Assembly: GCF_029624655.1 (NCBI RefSeq)
Contig: NZ_JARRSA010000001.1
Span: forward strand, 243,696-307,695
DNA length: 64,000 nucleotides
Reading direction: 5' to 3'
Source of the DNA: Roseicyclus salinarum
Lineage (GTDB): Bacteria; Pseudomonadota; Alphaproteobacteria; Rhodobacterales; Rhodobacteraceae
The translations under genes were made by a program, and so were the position numbers. Positions 9,074 through 19,100 of the stretch are shown here, piece by piece. Each line of letters begins with the position of its first letter. Position 1 is the first letter of the stretch. The notes beneath the pieces are model-generated. The model was given only the letters and a program-made list of their open reading frames with translations. It was not told the origin of the DNA and searched no databases.

Positions 9074-10207
9074 CTACTCTAATGCGAACCAGTCCTCCGG
9101 GTCTACCGGGCGGCCGTTCTCTCTGAGCTCCAAATAGAGCGTTTCCGACAGGGTGACGCCGCTCCCGTCGCCGTCGGGCAGTATCAGGTCTTCTCCGGCG
9201 CCTTCCGGTCCCGGCATCAGGCCGAGCGGCGTATCCCCCGGCACCAGCTGGCCGGCCTCGACGAAAACCTCGCCGAGACCCGCTGTAATGATGAGATAGT
9301 CAGCCTCCGGCTCGATGATAATGACATTTCCGTAATCGAGCAGGGGTCCCACATATCTCACCGAGGCCGGCCATGGCGTCGTGACCAGCGCACGGGGCCT
9401 GCTTGCCAGCACGAGGCCGGGGCGCGCCACGCCGGCGGCGTCGCTTTCCCCGTAGCGCCGCAGGACCGTCCCGAGCACTGGGGCCTGCAAGCCGCCGCGC
9501 GCCTCGCGGAAGTCCGGGATGTCGTCCGGGGCGGTCGAGGGAAGCTCGCGCAGCAACTCCGCGAAGCTGTCGAGCGAAGTCGCGTTGCGCAGGATCGACT
9601 GCATCGCCGCGCTGTCGAGGGCGAAGGGCGCCGGAAGCTCGCGCCGGTCTGCAATGGCCTGGGACAGCGCCGACCGCGCCTCCTGCACGCCCCTGAGGCC
9701 GTCCGACAGCTGCGTGAGCGAATCGTCCTGGACCGCGCGAAGCAGCGCCAGCTCCTCCAGTTGCGCGCGCAGCGCCTGCGCCTGGCGGGCGACGGCGGGC
9801 GTGACGTCCGAGACGATCATCCCCGCCCGCGCGGTGCCCAGCGGCCCCTCGGGATGCAGAAGCAGCGCCGGCCCGGGCGATGACTGGATCGTCTGCAGGA
9901 CCGCCAGCAACCGCGCGAGGCGGTCGCGCTCGGTCTCGAAGACCAGCAGGATCGCGCGTTCGCGCAGGGCCGCCTGCCGCACGCCTTCGCGAAGGGCGAG
10001 AAGCCCCTCCTCGTAGGCGCGCACGGTCTCGGTCAGGGCCTCCACGCGGTCGCGCGCGCCGTCGGCTTCTGCCAGCGCCGTGGCCGCCTCCTGCAGCATG
10101 AGGGCCGCGCGCCCTGCAGCGGTGGCTGCGTCCGTGTCGGCATGACCCTGCAAGGTCGTCACGGCCAGAAGAAGCGCCGCGGCGGCATGTCGCGCGGCAC
10201 GCCTCAT
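9074..10207 (-). CDS. EnvC-like murein hydrolase activator (degenerate LytM/M23 domain)
   Basis: 377 residues, beginning with a signal peptide (residues 1-23, ending GHA). Residues 25-200 are Ala/Leu/Glu/Arg-rich and predicted coiled coil. The C-terminal 130 residues have the fold pattern of a LytM (M23) domain, but the zinc ligands are absent: where active enzymes have HxxxD and HxH, this one reads PGLVLASRP and ETLYLEL. Such domains (EnvC, NlpD) activate amidases rather than cut peptidoglycan. The start ATG overlaps the gpmI stop by 4 nt (ATGA), so the two are translationally coupled. Confidence 0.88.
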   Translation of the reverse strand: MRRAARHAAAALLLAVTTLQGHADTDAATAAGRAALMLQEAATALAEADGARDRVEALTETVRAYEEGLLALREGVRQAALRERAILLVFETERDRLARLLAVLQTIQSSPGPALLLHPEGPLGTARAGMIVSDVTPAVARQAQALRAQLEELALLRAVQDDSLTQLSDGLRGVQEARSALSQAIADRRELPAPFALDSAAMQSILRNATSLDSFAELLRELPSTAPDDIPDFREARGGLQAPVLGTVLRRYGESDAAGVARPGLVLASRPRALVTTPWPASVRYVGPLLDYGNVIIIEPEADYLIITAGLGEVFVEAGQLVPGDTPLGLMPGPEGAGEDLILPDGDGSGVTLSETLYLELRENGRPVDPEDWFALE

Positions 10208-11721
10208 GCGATCAGGCTTTCCCCTGTCATCTCGGCAGGTTTCTCGAGTCCCACCAGGTCCAGAAGCGTCGGCGCAAGATCGGCGAGACGGCCATCGCGA
10301 AGCGTCGCGCCCTCGGGCCCGCCCACGAGGATCACGGGCACCGGGTTCAGGGTATGGGACGTGTGCGGCCCGCCCGTCACCGGATCCACCATCGTCTCGC
10401 AATTGCCGTGGTCCGCGGTGACGATCATCGCGCCGCCAGCCTTCTCCAGCGCCGCGAGCGCGCGGCCCAGGCCTTCGTCCACCGCTTCGCAGGCGCGGAT
10501 GGCGGCCTTGAGGTCGCCGGTATGGCCGACCATGTCCGGGTTCGCGTAGTTGACCACGATAAGGTCGTAGCCGCCGCCTATGGCCTCCACAAGCTGGTCG
10601 GACACCTCGGCGGCGCTCATTTCCGGGGCGAGGTCGTAGGTCGCGACCTTGGGCGATGGCGCCATGTAGCGGTCCTCGCCCTCCTCGGGGGTTTCCTTGC
10701 CGCCATTGAGGAAGAAGGTGACGTGCGGATACTTCTCCGTTTCGGCGAGGCGGAACTGCCGCAGGCCGTGCCGCGCGACCCACGCGCCGATCGTGTTGAC
10801 CACGGGCCGCTTTGGATAGGCCGCGGTCATGAAGCGGTCGTGGTCGGTGGAATAGTCAACCATTCCCAGAAGCGTCATCTCGGGGCGGCCCGACACGTCG
10901 AACGCGTCGAAGTCGGGATCGCCGAGAGCGCGCAGGATCTGCCGCGCCCGGTCGGCCCTGAAGTTGAGGCAGAACAGACCGTCGCCGTCGCGGATGCCGT
11001 CGTATCCGTCCACGACGCGCGGCATCAGGAACTCGTCCGTCTCGCCCGCCTCGTAGCCCTGCGCGACGGCCTCTGCCGCGGTGGCGGCCCTGGTGCCGGT
11101 TCCGTGGACGATGGCGCCGTATGCCTTCTCGATCCGGTCCCATCGATTGTCGCGGTCCATCGCGAAGTAGCGCCCGATTACCGTGCCGATCCGTGCGCCG
11201 TCGGGCAGTGCGTCCTGCAGATGAGGCACGAACCCGTCGGCGGATTTCGGCGCCACGTCGCGCCCGTCGGTGATCGCGTGGACGATCACCGGCACGCCGG
11301 CCTGCGTGATCATCCGCGCGGCGGCGAGGATGTGATCGAGATGGCCGTGCACGCCCCCGTCCGAGGCGACCCCGAACAGATGCGCGGTGCCACCGCCTTT
11401 CTTCAGGGTGTCGATGAAGGCGAGGATGGCCGCGTTCTCGAAGAAGGTGCCGTCCTCGATTGCGAGGTCGATCATGCCGAGGTCCATGGCGACGACGCGG
11501 CCTGCGCCGATGTTCGTGTGCCCGACCTCGGAATTGCCCATCTGCCCCTCGGGCAGGCCGGCATCGCGGCCATGGGTCACCAGCGTGGCGTGCGGTCCGT
11601 CGGCCATGATCCGGTCGAAATTCGGGGTCTTCGCAAGGTGCGGGGCATTGTCGGCTTCGGTGGGGCCGATGCCCCAGCCATCCAGAATGCAGAGCACGAC
11701 CGGTCTGTGTGGGGCTGACAT
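10204..11721 (-). CDS. gpmI: 2,3-bisphosphoglycerate-independent phosphoglycerate mutase
   Basis: 505 residues, normal for the family. The start at 11721 follows an AAGGAGC ribosome site 8 nt upstream. The alkaline phosphatase superfamily signature is intact: LDGWGIG near the N-terminus, the phospho-acceptor serine in PEGQMGNSEVGH (about residue 64), the metal ligands in HAITDGRDV and in TADHGNCE near the C-terminus. It converts 3-phosphoglycerate to 2-phosphoglycerate in the cytoplasm with manganese. It heads the leftward run gpmI, envC-like, ctpA, rppH. Confidence 0.97.
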   Translation of the reverse strand: MSAPHRPVVLCILDGWGIGPTEADNAPHLAKTPNFDRIMADGPHATLVTHGRDAGLPEGQMGNSEVGHTNIGAGRVVAMDLGMIDLAIEDGTFFENAAILAFIDTLKKGGGTAHLFGVASDGGVHGHLDHILAAARMITQAGVPVIVHAITDGRDVAPKSADGFVPHLQDALPDGARIGTVIGRYFAMDRDNRWDRIEKAYGAIVHGTGTRAATAAEAVAQGYEAGETDEFLMPRVVDGYDGIRDGDGLFCLNFRADRARQILRALGDPDFDAFDVSGRPEMTLLGMVDYSTDHDRFMTAAYPKRPVVNTIGAWVARHGLRQFRLAETEKYPHVTFFLNGGKETPEEGEDRYMAPSPKVATYDLAPEMSAAEVSDQLVEAIGGGYDLIVVNYANPDMVGHTGDLKAAIRACEAVDEGLGRALAALEKAGGAMIVTADHGNCETMVDPVTGGPHTSHTLNPVPVILVGGPEGATLRDGRLADLAPTLLDLVGLEKPAEMTGESLIA

Positions 11722-11826
11722 TGGCGTGAAGCTCCTTCGGGGGTCGGGGATCGTTCTAGTCAGCCGCCGGCCGCGCCGCAAGGAAGCGCCGGCTGCTGCC
11801 GCGCCGCGATGATCGGCACCGCCCGG

Positions 11827-14655
11827 TCAGGCGCCCCAGATGTCGCCCTCGGAAAGGCCCCCCGTCTCCAGCGCGAATAGCGCCCTCGCGTCGCCGCTCC
11901 CGCCGCCGTCGGCATCGAACCAGAGCGCGCGGTAGAACGTCTCGTAGTAGAGGACGGGGCCGCCGGTGCCGAAATCCGAGGGCAAGCCCTCTCCGGTCTG
12001 CCAGACCCCGGTCCCGGCAAGCGCGCCGGCCGCACCCAGGCCGAAGGCCGCCGCATCGAGCACGATCCGGTCCACGCCCGTCACGAAGTCGCGGATCAGG
12101 TCCTCGCCCTCGTCGGCGGCCCGGAACACGAACTCGTCGGCGCCCGCCCCGCCGAACAGCACGTCGACGCCATGGCCCCCGGCGAGCGTGTCGGCCCCGT
12201 CGCCGCCGTCGAGGGCGTCGCCGTCCGTCCCGCCCTCAAGCAGGTCGTCGCCATCGCCGCCGAAAAGCACGTCCGACCCGGCGTCGCCATGCAGAAGGTC
12301 GTTCTGCGACTGCCCGAACAGCCAGTCGGCCCCGTCGCCGCCATGAAGGACATCCGCCCCCGCGCCCCCGTCGAGGTTGTCGCCGCCGCCGCCGCCGTGC
12401 AGCGTGTCATCGCCCTCCTGTCCGAAAAGCGCGTCGGTGTCGGCGCTTGGCGCCGCGAAGCTGGCGCCATGCAGCACGTCGTTGCCGAAGCTTCCGAACA
12501 GCCAGTCCACGCCGTCACCGCCTTCCAGAGTGTCGTCGCCGTGGCCGCCGTCCAGCCCGTCCCCGCCGTCGCCGCCCTGCAGCAGGTCCGGACCGTCCTC
12601 GCCGAACAGCGCGTCGAGGTCGGCACCGCCGCGCAGCACGTCGCCGTCGGGCCCGCCGAACAGCCAGTCGATCCCGCCACCCCCGTCGAGCGTGTCGCGC
12701 CCGGCGCCGCCGTCGAGGCCGTCATCGCCGCCTCCGCCCTCGATGGAATCGTCGCCGTCGCCCCCGAACAGCGCGTCCGTCTCCGTCCCGCCGCGCAACA
12801 GGTCGTTGCCGCCGCGTCCGAACAGCCAGTCGACGCCGGCCCCGCCGTCGAGCGTGTCGTCGCCCGTCCCGCCGTCGAGGCCGTCGTCGCCGTCGCCGCC
12901 CCGGAGCACGTCGGCATCGTCTTCGCCGAACAGCGCGTCCGTGCCAGCCCCGCCCTCGAGGCTGTCGGGGCCGGTCCCACCTTCCAGACGGTCCTCGCCG
13001 TCGCCTCCCCACAACCGGTCGGCTCCGGCGAGACCGCGCAGGATGTCGTTCCCGGCGTTTCCGTTCAGCGTGTCGTCCTGCGTCCCGCCCTCGAGGACGT
13101 CGGCCCCGGCCGTGCCGTCGAGGACGAGGCCCGAGGGACCCAGAAGCTCGAGGAAGGGCTGGCGTTGCGGCGCATCGAGCACCGCGGCGAGGATCTCGGC
13201 CTCCGACAGGGGACCGCCGCCCGTGCGCTGCACCAGCAGGATCTCGTCGCGCCATGTCACGGTCGCACCACTCGCGGAGGGCGCGATGCCGAGCTGCGCG
13301 GCGTCGTAGAGGAACGCCCAGTCGGAAAGGTCCAGAACGTCGGCGCCCGGTTCGAAATCCGTGATCACGTCCATCTCGCCGTCGCCGCGCAGGATGAAGC
13401 GGTCGGCGCCCGCGCCCCCTTCCAGCGTGTCGGCGCCGGCCCCATCCTCGATGATGTCGCCGCCGCCCAGGCCGCGGAGCAGGTCATGCCCGGCCCCTCC
13501 CACGATGACGTCGCCGGACGGGCCGCCCTGCGTCACGCCGCCTGGATGCGGCGCCGTGACCGTCATTCCCGCGCCGTTCAGCGCCAGCTTGAACATGGCC
13601 ACGCCACCGGTTGTCTCCGACGCGGCATAAATCTGCAGGACATCGCCATCGGCCCAGCCCGCCAGCGCCGTGACATTGGCAAGCCCGTTCTGGCCGTCAT
13701 GCGCGATCACCTCCAGCAGGTGCAGGCGACCGTTCGGCAGCAGGACGAACAGGCTGAGACCATCGTCGCCCCCCCCGGCCAGCACATGCGTCCGGCCCGC
13801 GGCCGCGATCACCTCGATGGCCTGGATGCGGCCGAAGCGTGTGGCGAGCGTATCGGTGACGTGGTCGGTCGGGATTAGCGCGCCGCCCTGGGTCAGTTCC
13901 AGGACGCTGAGCGCGCCGGACGATCCCGTGTCGGGGGCCGAGGCGACAAGCGCGAAATGCCGTCCCGCGATCTCGACGACCTCCATCGCGGTGGGGATCA
14001 TGACGCCGAGCCCCTCGTTCGCGCCCATGCTTCCGGTCGCGACGAGGCCGCCCGCCTCCGCGCGAAACGCCGTGACGCCACTTTCGCCTTCGCTTGCCAT
14101 CAGGACGTAGTTCCCGCCCGCGGTCGCGACCGCCTCGACCCGGAAGACGTCCGCGGCGTAGGTGGCGGCGGTGTCTGCCACGGTGAACAGCGGCTGCAAG
14201 TCGGTCAGCGTGAGGCCGTAGGCGCCGACGCTGCCCGTCGCGGCGTCCACGATGTAGGTCCAGCCGCCATCATGCGCGGCGAGATCCCGGATCGCGCCCA
14301 TGTCCTGCGGCAGGTCCGAAAGGCGCGTCGCTTCCCCAAGCGTTCCGTCGGCCGCGAGCGCATAGCCCCAGAGCCCTGCGGTCCCGCTTCCCGCGACCGC
14401 GAGAAATGCGCCGCCCATGCCGGACTGGACGGGCTCCCACAGGCCTGCGGCCGTCCAGCCGGCTTCGAAATAGGCGTGATCGGCAAGGGTCGCCGGGCCG
14501 GCCGCCAGCTGGTAGGCGGCCATCCCCCCGAAGGCCCCGCTGCTGGTATAGAGCATCGCGCCCGAGGCCGTGGGCCGCACCGTGATCGACGTGATCCCGA
14601 GGTCCAGGGTGCCGTGGCCGGATTGGAATTGTCCAAGGAAGGTGATGCCCGGCAT
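11827..14655 (-). CDS. RTX calcium-binding protein, probable type I-secreted
   Basis: 942 residues, no classical signal peptide. Residues 1-370 lack RTX repeats; they hold recurring beta-rich units (for example IQAIEVIAAAGRTHVLAGG, DGLSLFVLLPNGRLHLLEV) resembling a beta-propeller. Residues about 385-425 and 510-860 are GGxGxDxLx nonapeptide repeats that bind calcium outside the cell. In the second block the nonapeptides form a six-unit, 54-residue super-repeat. The last 80 residues are aromatic and acidic and end in GDIWGA, as expected for a C-terminal type I secretion signal. No type I secretion genes adjoin it. Its substrate or role cannot be told: surface adhesin, S-layer-like protein and enzyme are all possible. 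Confidence 0.85.
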   Translation of the reverse strand: MPGITFLGQFQSGHGTLDLGITSITVRPTASGAMLYTSSGAFGGMAAYQLAAGPATLADHAYFEAGWTAAGLWEPVQSGMGGAFLAVAGSGTAGLWGYALAADGTLGEATRLSDLPQDMGAIRDLAAHDGGWTYIVDAATGSVGAYGLTLTDLQPLFTVADTAATYAADVFRVEAVATAGGNYVLMASEGESGVTAFRAEAGGLVATGSMGANEGLGVMIPTAMEVVEIAGRHFALVASAPDTGSSGALSVLELTQGGALIPTDHVTDTLATRFGRIQAIEVIAAAGRTHVLAGGGDDGLSLFVLLPNGRLHLLEVIAHDGQNGLANVTALAGWADGDVLQIYAASETTGGVAMFKLALNGAGMTVTAPHPGGVTQGGPSGDVIVGGAGHDLLRGLGGGDIIEDGAGADTLEGGAGADRFILRGDGEMDVITDFEPGADVLDLSDWAFLYDAAQLGIAPSASGATVTWRDEILLVQRTGGGPLSEAEILAAVLDAPQRQPFLELLGPSGLVLDGTAGADVLEGGTQDDTLNGNAGNDILRGLAGADRLWGGDGEDRLEGGTGPDSLEGGAGTDALFGEDDADVLRGGDGDDGLDGGTGDDTLDGGAGVDWLFGRGGNDLLRGGTETDALFGGDGDDSIEGGGGDDGLDGGAGRDTLDGGGGIDWLFGGPDGDVLRGGADLDALFGEDGPDLLQGGDGGDGLDGGHGDDTLEGGDGVDWLFGSFGNDVLHGASFAAPSADTDALFGQEGDDTLHGGGGGDNLDGGAGADVLHGGDGADWLFGQSQNDLLHGDAGSDVLFGGDGDDLLEGGTDGDALDGGDGADTLAGGHGVDVLFGGAGADEFVFRAADEGEDLIRDFVTGVDRIVLDAAAFGLGAAGALAGTGVWQTGEGLPSDFGTGGPVLYYETFYRALWFDADGGGSGDARALFALETGGLSEGDIWGA
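12120..12890 (-). repeat. Higher-order tandem repeat inside the RTX gene (about 162 bp period)
   Basis: Within the RTX coding region the nonapeptides are grouped six at a time. Each group opens with a DGLDGG-type unit, has DWLFG as the third unit and DALFG or a variant as the fifth. Four complete groups and a partial fifth are seen. One copy carries a short insertion reading ASFAAPSAD before its DALFG unit. Unit-to-unit DNA similarity is high, so this array may expand or contract. Confidence 0.8.
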
Positions 14656-14786
14656 CCGGTCTCTCCGCGCGACGGCAGGCGTTGGGTGCGCAAGTCTCGC
14701 GGAAACTGCAGAAGGAACGGTTAACGGGCTGACGGGTCAGGCCTGCGATGCGCCGAACCCGATCGCCGCCCCGTGCATGCGCCGGT

Positions 14787-15257
14787 TCATGTCCTGTGGT
14801 AGGGGCTTCCCGCTAGTATCGTCGCCGCGCGGTAGAGCTGTTCGGCCAGCATGACGCGCGCCAGCATGTGCGGCCAGACCATCGCGCCGAAAGAGATCGC
14901 CATGTCGGCGTCGTCCCGCAGCGAAGGGTCGAGGCCGTCCGCGCCACCGATCATGAATACGAGGTCCTTGCCACCTTCGTCGCGCCTTGCCGCGATGGCC
15001 GTGGCGAAATCCGGGCTGGACAGGGTGCGGCCGCGCTCGTCGAGGACCCAGACCGTGGCGCCGTCCGGCGCGGCCGACCTGAGCAGCCGTGCCTCGGCCG
15101 CCGCCCCGCCGCCCTTCCGGTCCTCGACCTCGACCATCTCTCCAAGGCTCAGGCCAAGGCCGCGGCCCGTCCTGTCGAGCCGCCCGAGGTAGTCGTCCAC
15201 GAGCGTGCGCTCCGCCCCGCCCCGCAGACGGCCCACGGCGGCGATGTGAAGACGCAC
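14787..15257 (-). CDS. rlmH: 23S rRNA (pseudouridine1915-N3)-methyltransferase RlmH
   Basis: 156 residues, the usual SPOUT-class length. The C-terminal knot region is clear: VFMIGGADGLDPSLR (about residues 100-114), then ISFGAMVWPHMLARVMLAEQLYRA and the terminal SPYHR that belongs to the active site. It methylates helix 69 of 23S rRNA in the assembled ribosome. It follows rsfS by 6 bp on the same strand, the common rsfS-rlmH pair. The 131 bp between its end and the RTX start hold no gene that I can see. Confidence 0.97.
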   Translation of the reverse strand: MRLHIAAVGRLRGGAERTLVDDYLGRLDRTGRGLGLSLGEMVEVEDRKGGGAAAEARLLRSAAPDGATVWVLDERGRTLSSPDFATAIAARRDEGGKDLVFMIGGADGLDPSLRDDADMAISFGAMVWPHMLARVMLAEQLYRAATILAGSPYHRT

Positions 15258-15263
15258 GGCGCG

Positions 15264-15650
15264 CTACTGCGCCGTGGCGCCGGCCGGCATCCACATCTTC
15301 TCGATCTGGTAGAAGTCGCGCACTTCGGGGCGGAAGACGTGGACGATGACGTCGCCCGCGTCGATCAGCACCCAGTCGCCCGCATCCTTGCCCTCGACCT
15401 TGCAGCCGAGCCCGTGCTCCTGCTTGAGCCGCTCGACGAGCTTTTCCGAGATCGCCGCGACCTGGCGCGAGGAGCGGCCCGAGGCCACGACCATCCAGTC
15501 GGCGATCGAGGACTTGCCGCGCAGGTCGATCCGCACGATTTCCTCGGCCTTGTCGTCTTCGAGAGAAGCGATGACACGCTCGAGCAGCTCGTCGCTGGTG
15601 AGGGTGTCGGTATTCGGCGCCCGTGGCGCCATGGTGGCCGGTGTCGCCAC
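15264..15650 (-). CDS. rsfS: Ribosomal silencing factor RsfS
   Basis: Up to 128 residues from a GTG at 15650; an in-frame ATG at 15632 is an equally possible start, and neither has a strong ribosome site. The DUF143 core is complete: KAEEIVRIDLRGKSSIADWMVVASGRSSRQV, then KDAGDWVLIDAGDVIVHVFRPEVRDFYQIEKMW in pieces that match the family closely. It binds uL14 and blocks joining of ribosomal subunits in starvation. It forms an operon with rlmH. No nadD or proA, which often lie upstream, is present. Confidence 0.95.
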   Translation of the reverse strand: MATPATMAPRAPNTDTLTSDELLERVIASLEDDKAEEIVRIDLRGKSSIADWMVVASGRSSRQVAAISEKLVERLKQEHGLGCKVEGKDAGDWVLIDAGDVIVHVFRPEVRDFYQIEKMWMPAGATAQ

Positions 15651-16113
15651 CGCGTGTTGCGGTCCGGTCAGGACTCAGTCCTCCTTGGTTGTGCGCCGCG
15701 TCATGCCGCGGCGCCGGAAACGCCCTTAATGTAGCATCGCGCCGCCCGCTTCTCAATGATCGCTCAGGACTGAGGGGCCGGAACTGTTGCAATCGCCGGA
15801 CGGCGTCGTGGCCCCCTGTCGGTGTCGCGGGAACGGATCCCGGCCGCTCGCCCGTGGCAGGATAAATTCCAAGTGATTGATACTGCAAAATACAGGCCGC
15901 AACCATTACCTTTTTTCGGCGCACATTTCGCTGCGACTCGCGGTGTGTAGGTGCGGATCTGCGAGGATCAGCAGCCCCATATATGGAGATCGTGTCGATA
16001 TGTTGGGGATAATGGCGGTTTGTCGCCGATATGCGGGTCATGCGCGATTGACTTGAAGCCGTGTCGGCGCGGAGACTTCCCGCTCACGGAATCGAAAACC
16101 GAGGGCAGGGCGC
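15651..16113. other. 463-bp intergenic region between rsfS and smc
   Basis: This divergent region must hold the promoters of rsfS (leftward) and smc (rightward). No convincing gene was seen. Its right half is AT-richer than the surroundings and contains a 10-bp palindrome CCATATATGG at about 15978-15987 and three GANTC sites (near 15673, 15934 and 16088), which is close to chance for this length. No known operator was recognised. Confidence 0.5.
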
Positions 16114-19100
16114 GTGCGTTTCAACAGGCTCCGACTGAACGGCTTCAAATCCTTCGTCGATCCCACCGATCTGGTGATCGCCGAGGGTCTGACCGGCGTC
16201 GTGGGCCCCAATGGCTGCGGCAAGTCCAACCTTCTGGAGGCGCTCCGTTGGGTGATGGGCGAAAACCGTCCGACCGCGATGCGGGGCGGCGGCATGGAGG
16301 ACGTGATTTTCGCTGGCGCGGCGACCCGTCCCGCGCGCAATTTCGCCGAAGTGCACGTCCAGATCGACAACAGCCAGCGTCTCGCACCCGCGGGGTTCAA
16401 CGACACTGACCAGATCGACATCGTCCGTCGGATCACCCGCGACGCGGGGTCCGCCTACAAGCTGAACGGCAAGGACGTGCGGGCCCGCGACGTGCAGATG
16501 CTGTTCGCCGACGCGGCCACCGGCGCGCAGTCGCCCGCGCTGGTCCGGCAGGGGCAGATTTCGGAACTCATCAACGCGAAGCCAAGGAACCGCCGCCGCG
16601 TGCTGGAGGATGCGGCCGGGATCGCGGGCTTGTACCAACGCCGCCACGAGGCCGAGCTGAAGCTGCGCGCCGCCGAACAGAACCTCGCCCGGGTGGACGA
16701 CGTTCTGGAAAGCCTCGCGGGGCAGCTTGCCACGCTGGCCCGCCAGGCGAAGCAGGCCGCGCGCTATCGTGCCATCGGCGCCGAGTTGAGACAGGCCGAG
16801 GGGCTTCTGATGTGGCTGCGCTGGCGCGATGCCGACGTCGCGCGACTTTCGACCGAGGAGGTGCTGCGCGCGGCACTTTCCGGTGCGGTGCGTGCCGAGG
16901 CCGCGGCGCGCGATGCCTCGGCCGCGCGCGAGGCGGCGGAGGCCGCGCTCCCCGCCCTGCGCGAGGAGGAGGCCATCGCCGCCGCGATCCTGCAGCGTCT
17001 CCTGGTGGAGCGCGATACGCTGGACGCCGAGGCGGCGCGGGCGGCCGAGGCCGTGACGTCGCTCGACGGCCGCATCGCGCAGCTGTCGCGTGACATCGAC
17101 CGCGAGGCGGCGCTGAACGCGGATGCAGGAGACAGCATGGCCGCGCTCGAGGCCGAGGCGAGCGACCTGACGCAGGCGAGCGAGGGACACGATGCGGCCG
17201 TCGCCGACGCGGAGGCTGCAGCGGTCGCCGCCAACGACGTGCTCGGCGAACGTGAAGGCGCGCTTGCCATGGAAACCGAGGCGCAGGCGGACCTCGCCGC
17301 GCGCCACCAGTCCGCCGACCGGCGCATCGCGGAGGCCGCCCGGTCTCGCGCGCGCCACGACGAGGAGGCGCGCAAGGCCGCCGCTGCCGCGCGTGACGGG
17401 GTCGAGCGTCTCGCGGGCCTGACCCGCGACGTGGAGGCCGCCGGTGAGGCGCTGGACGCAGCGACGTCGCTTGCCGCGCGCGCCGAGGAGACCGTGGCCG
17501 AAACCGAGCACGCCCGCGCGGAGGCGGAGGCGAACGAGGTCGAGGCCCGCGCCGCGCGCTCGGACGCCGAGGGCCGCGCCGGAACGCTGGCCGCCGAGGT
17601 GACGGCGCTCGCCCGTCTTCTCGACCGGGAGAAGGGTGCGGAAGACACGCTTCTCGATGCGCTGAAGGTAGACAAGGGGTTCGAGGCCGCGCTCGGCGCC
17701 GCCCTGTCCGACGACTTGAACGCGCCGCTGGCAGGCCGGCCCGGCGGCAGCGGCTGGTCCGCGCTCCCCGATTACGACGAGACCGCGCCTCTGCCGGGTG
17801 GGGTAGAACCGCTCGCCCGCCATGTCGCCGCGCCGCCCGCGCTGTCGCGGCGCCTGTCGCAGATCGGGGTTGTCGAGGCGGCGGAGGGTCCGCGTCTGCA
17901 GCCGCTTCTGCGTCCCGGCCAGCGCCTCGTGTCGCGGGCCGGCGACGTCTGGCGCTGGGACGGCTACGCGATGGCCGCCGGCGATGCCGTTTCGGGTGCC
18001 GCACGGAGGCTGGAGCAGCAGAACCGCCTTGCCGAGTTGCAGGCCGAGGCGGCCAGGGTCGAGGCCGAGGCGGCCGAGGCGCGCGCGGCGCACGAGATCT
18101 GGGCCAGGCGTCTCGCCGAACTGAGCGATGCGGACCGCTTGGCGCGCAAGGCGCGGCGTGACGCCGAGACCAACCTTGCCGAGGCCAGCCGCGCCCGCAC
18201 CCGCGCCGAGACCGAGCGCGCCGGCCTCGATTCGCGGCTCGACACGTTGCGCGAGACCGCGCGCCGCCACGAGGCCGAAGCCGAGGCCGCCCGGGCCGAG
18301 GAGGCTGACGCACAGCACGCGAAGGCGTCGCTTGAGGACCTCGAAGCCGTGCGCGCCCGCCTTGCCGACACCCGCACGACGGTCGAGGCCGCGCGGATGA
18401 CCATGCTGGCCAAGCGCGCCGCGCATGACGAGTTGAAGCGTGAGGGCGAGATGCGCGCCCGGCGCCTGTCTCGCATCGTCGAGGAAATGGCCAGCTGGCG
18501 CGCGCGCCTCGCCTCGGCCGAGACGCAGCTGGCCGACCTGCGGCGCCGCAAGGACGAGGCGGAGGCGCAGCTTGTCGAGGCCCGCGCGCGTCCCGGCGAG
18601 ATCGCCGCGCGGCGCGAGGCGCTCGCCGGCAAGATCGCGGACGCCGAGAAGCGCCGCACTGCCGCCGCCGATACCCTGACCGGCGCGGAGCGCGGCCATT
18701 CCGAGGCGCAGGCCGCCGAACGCGCCGCCGAGCGTGCGGCCTCCGAGGCACGCGAGGGGCGCGCCGCCGCCGAAGCCCGCCGCGATGCAGCCGCAGAGGC
18801 CGTGCAGGCCGCCGCGGACCGCATCGCCGAAGAGCACGAGACCAGCCCCGAGGCGCTTCGCGAGGAGCTTGGCGATCTTCCCGAACCGCCGCCGCGGGCC
18901 GATGCGGTCGAGGCCGATGTCCACCGCCTTCGCCGGCAGCGTGACGCGCTGGGCGCGGTGAACCTGCGCGCCGAGGAGGACGCGAGGTCGGTCGAGGAGG
19001 AGCATTCGACACTCACCCGCGAGAAGGAGGACCTCGAGGCCGCGATCGCCAAGCTGCGCTCGGGGATCTCGTCGCTGAACCGAGAGGGGCGCGCGCGGCT

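Noticed and set aside
12172..13878. Long repetitive frames opposite and beside the RTX gene
   Set aside because: They mirror the DNA repeats of the RTX coding strand and lack any family pattern of their own.
15978..15987. 10-bp palindrome CCATATATGG upstream of smc
   Set aside because: A lone short palindrome in AT-rich DNA is expected by chance, and no bacterial operator of this form is known to me.
15651..16113. Three GANTC sites before smc as a possible CcrM cell-cycle signal
   Set aside because: Three in 463 bp is near chance, and they do not cluster at a promoter.
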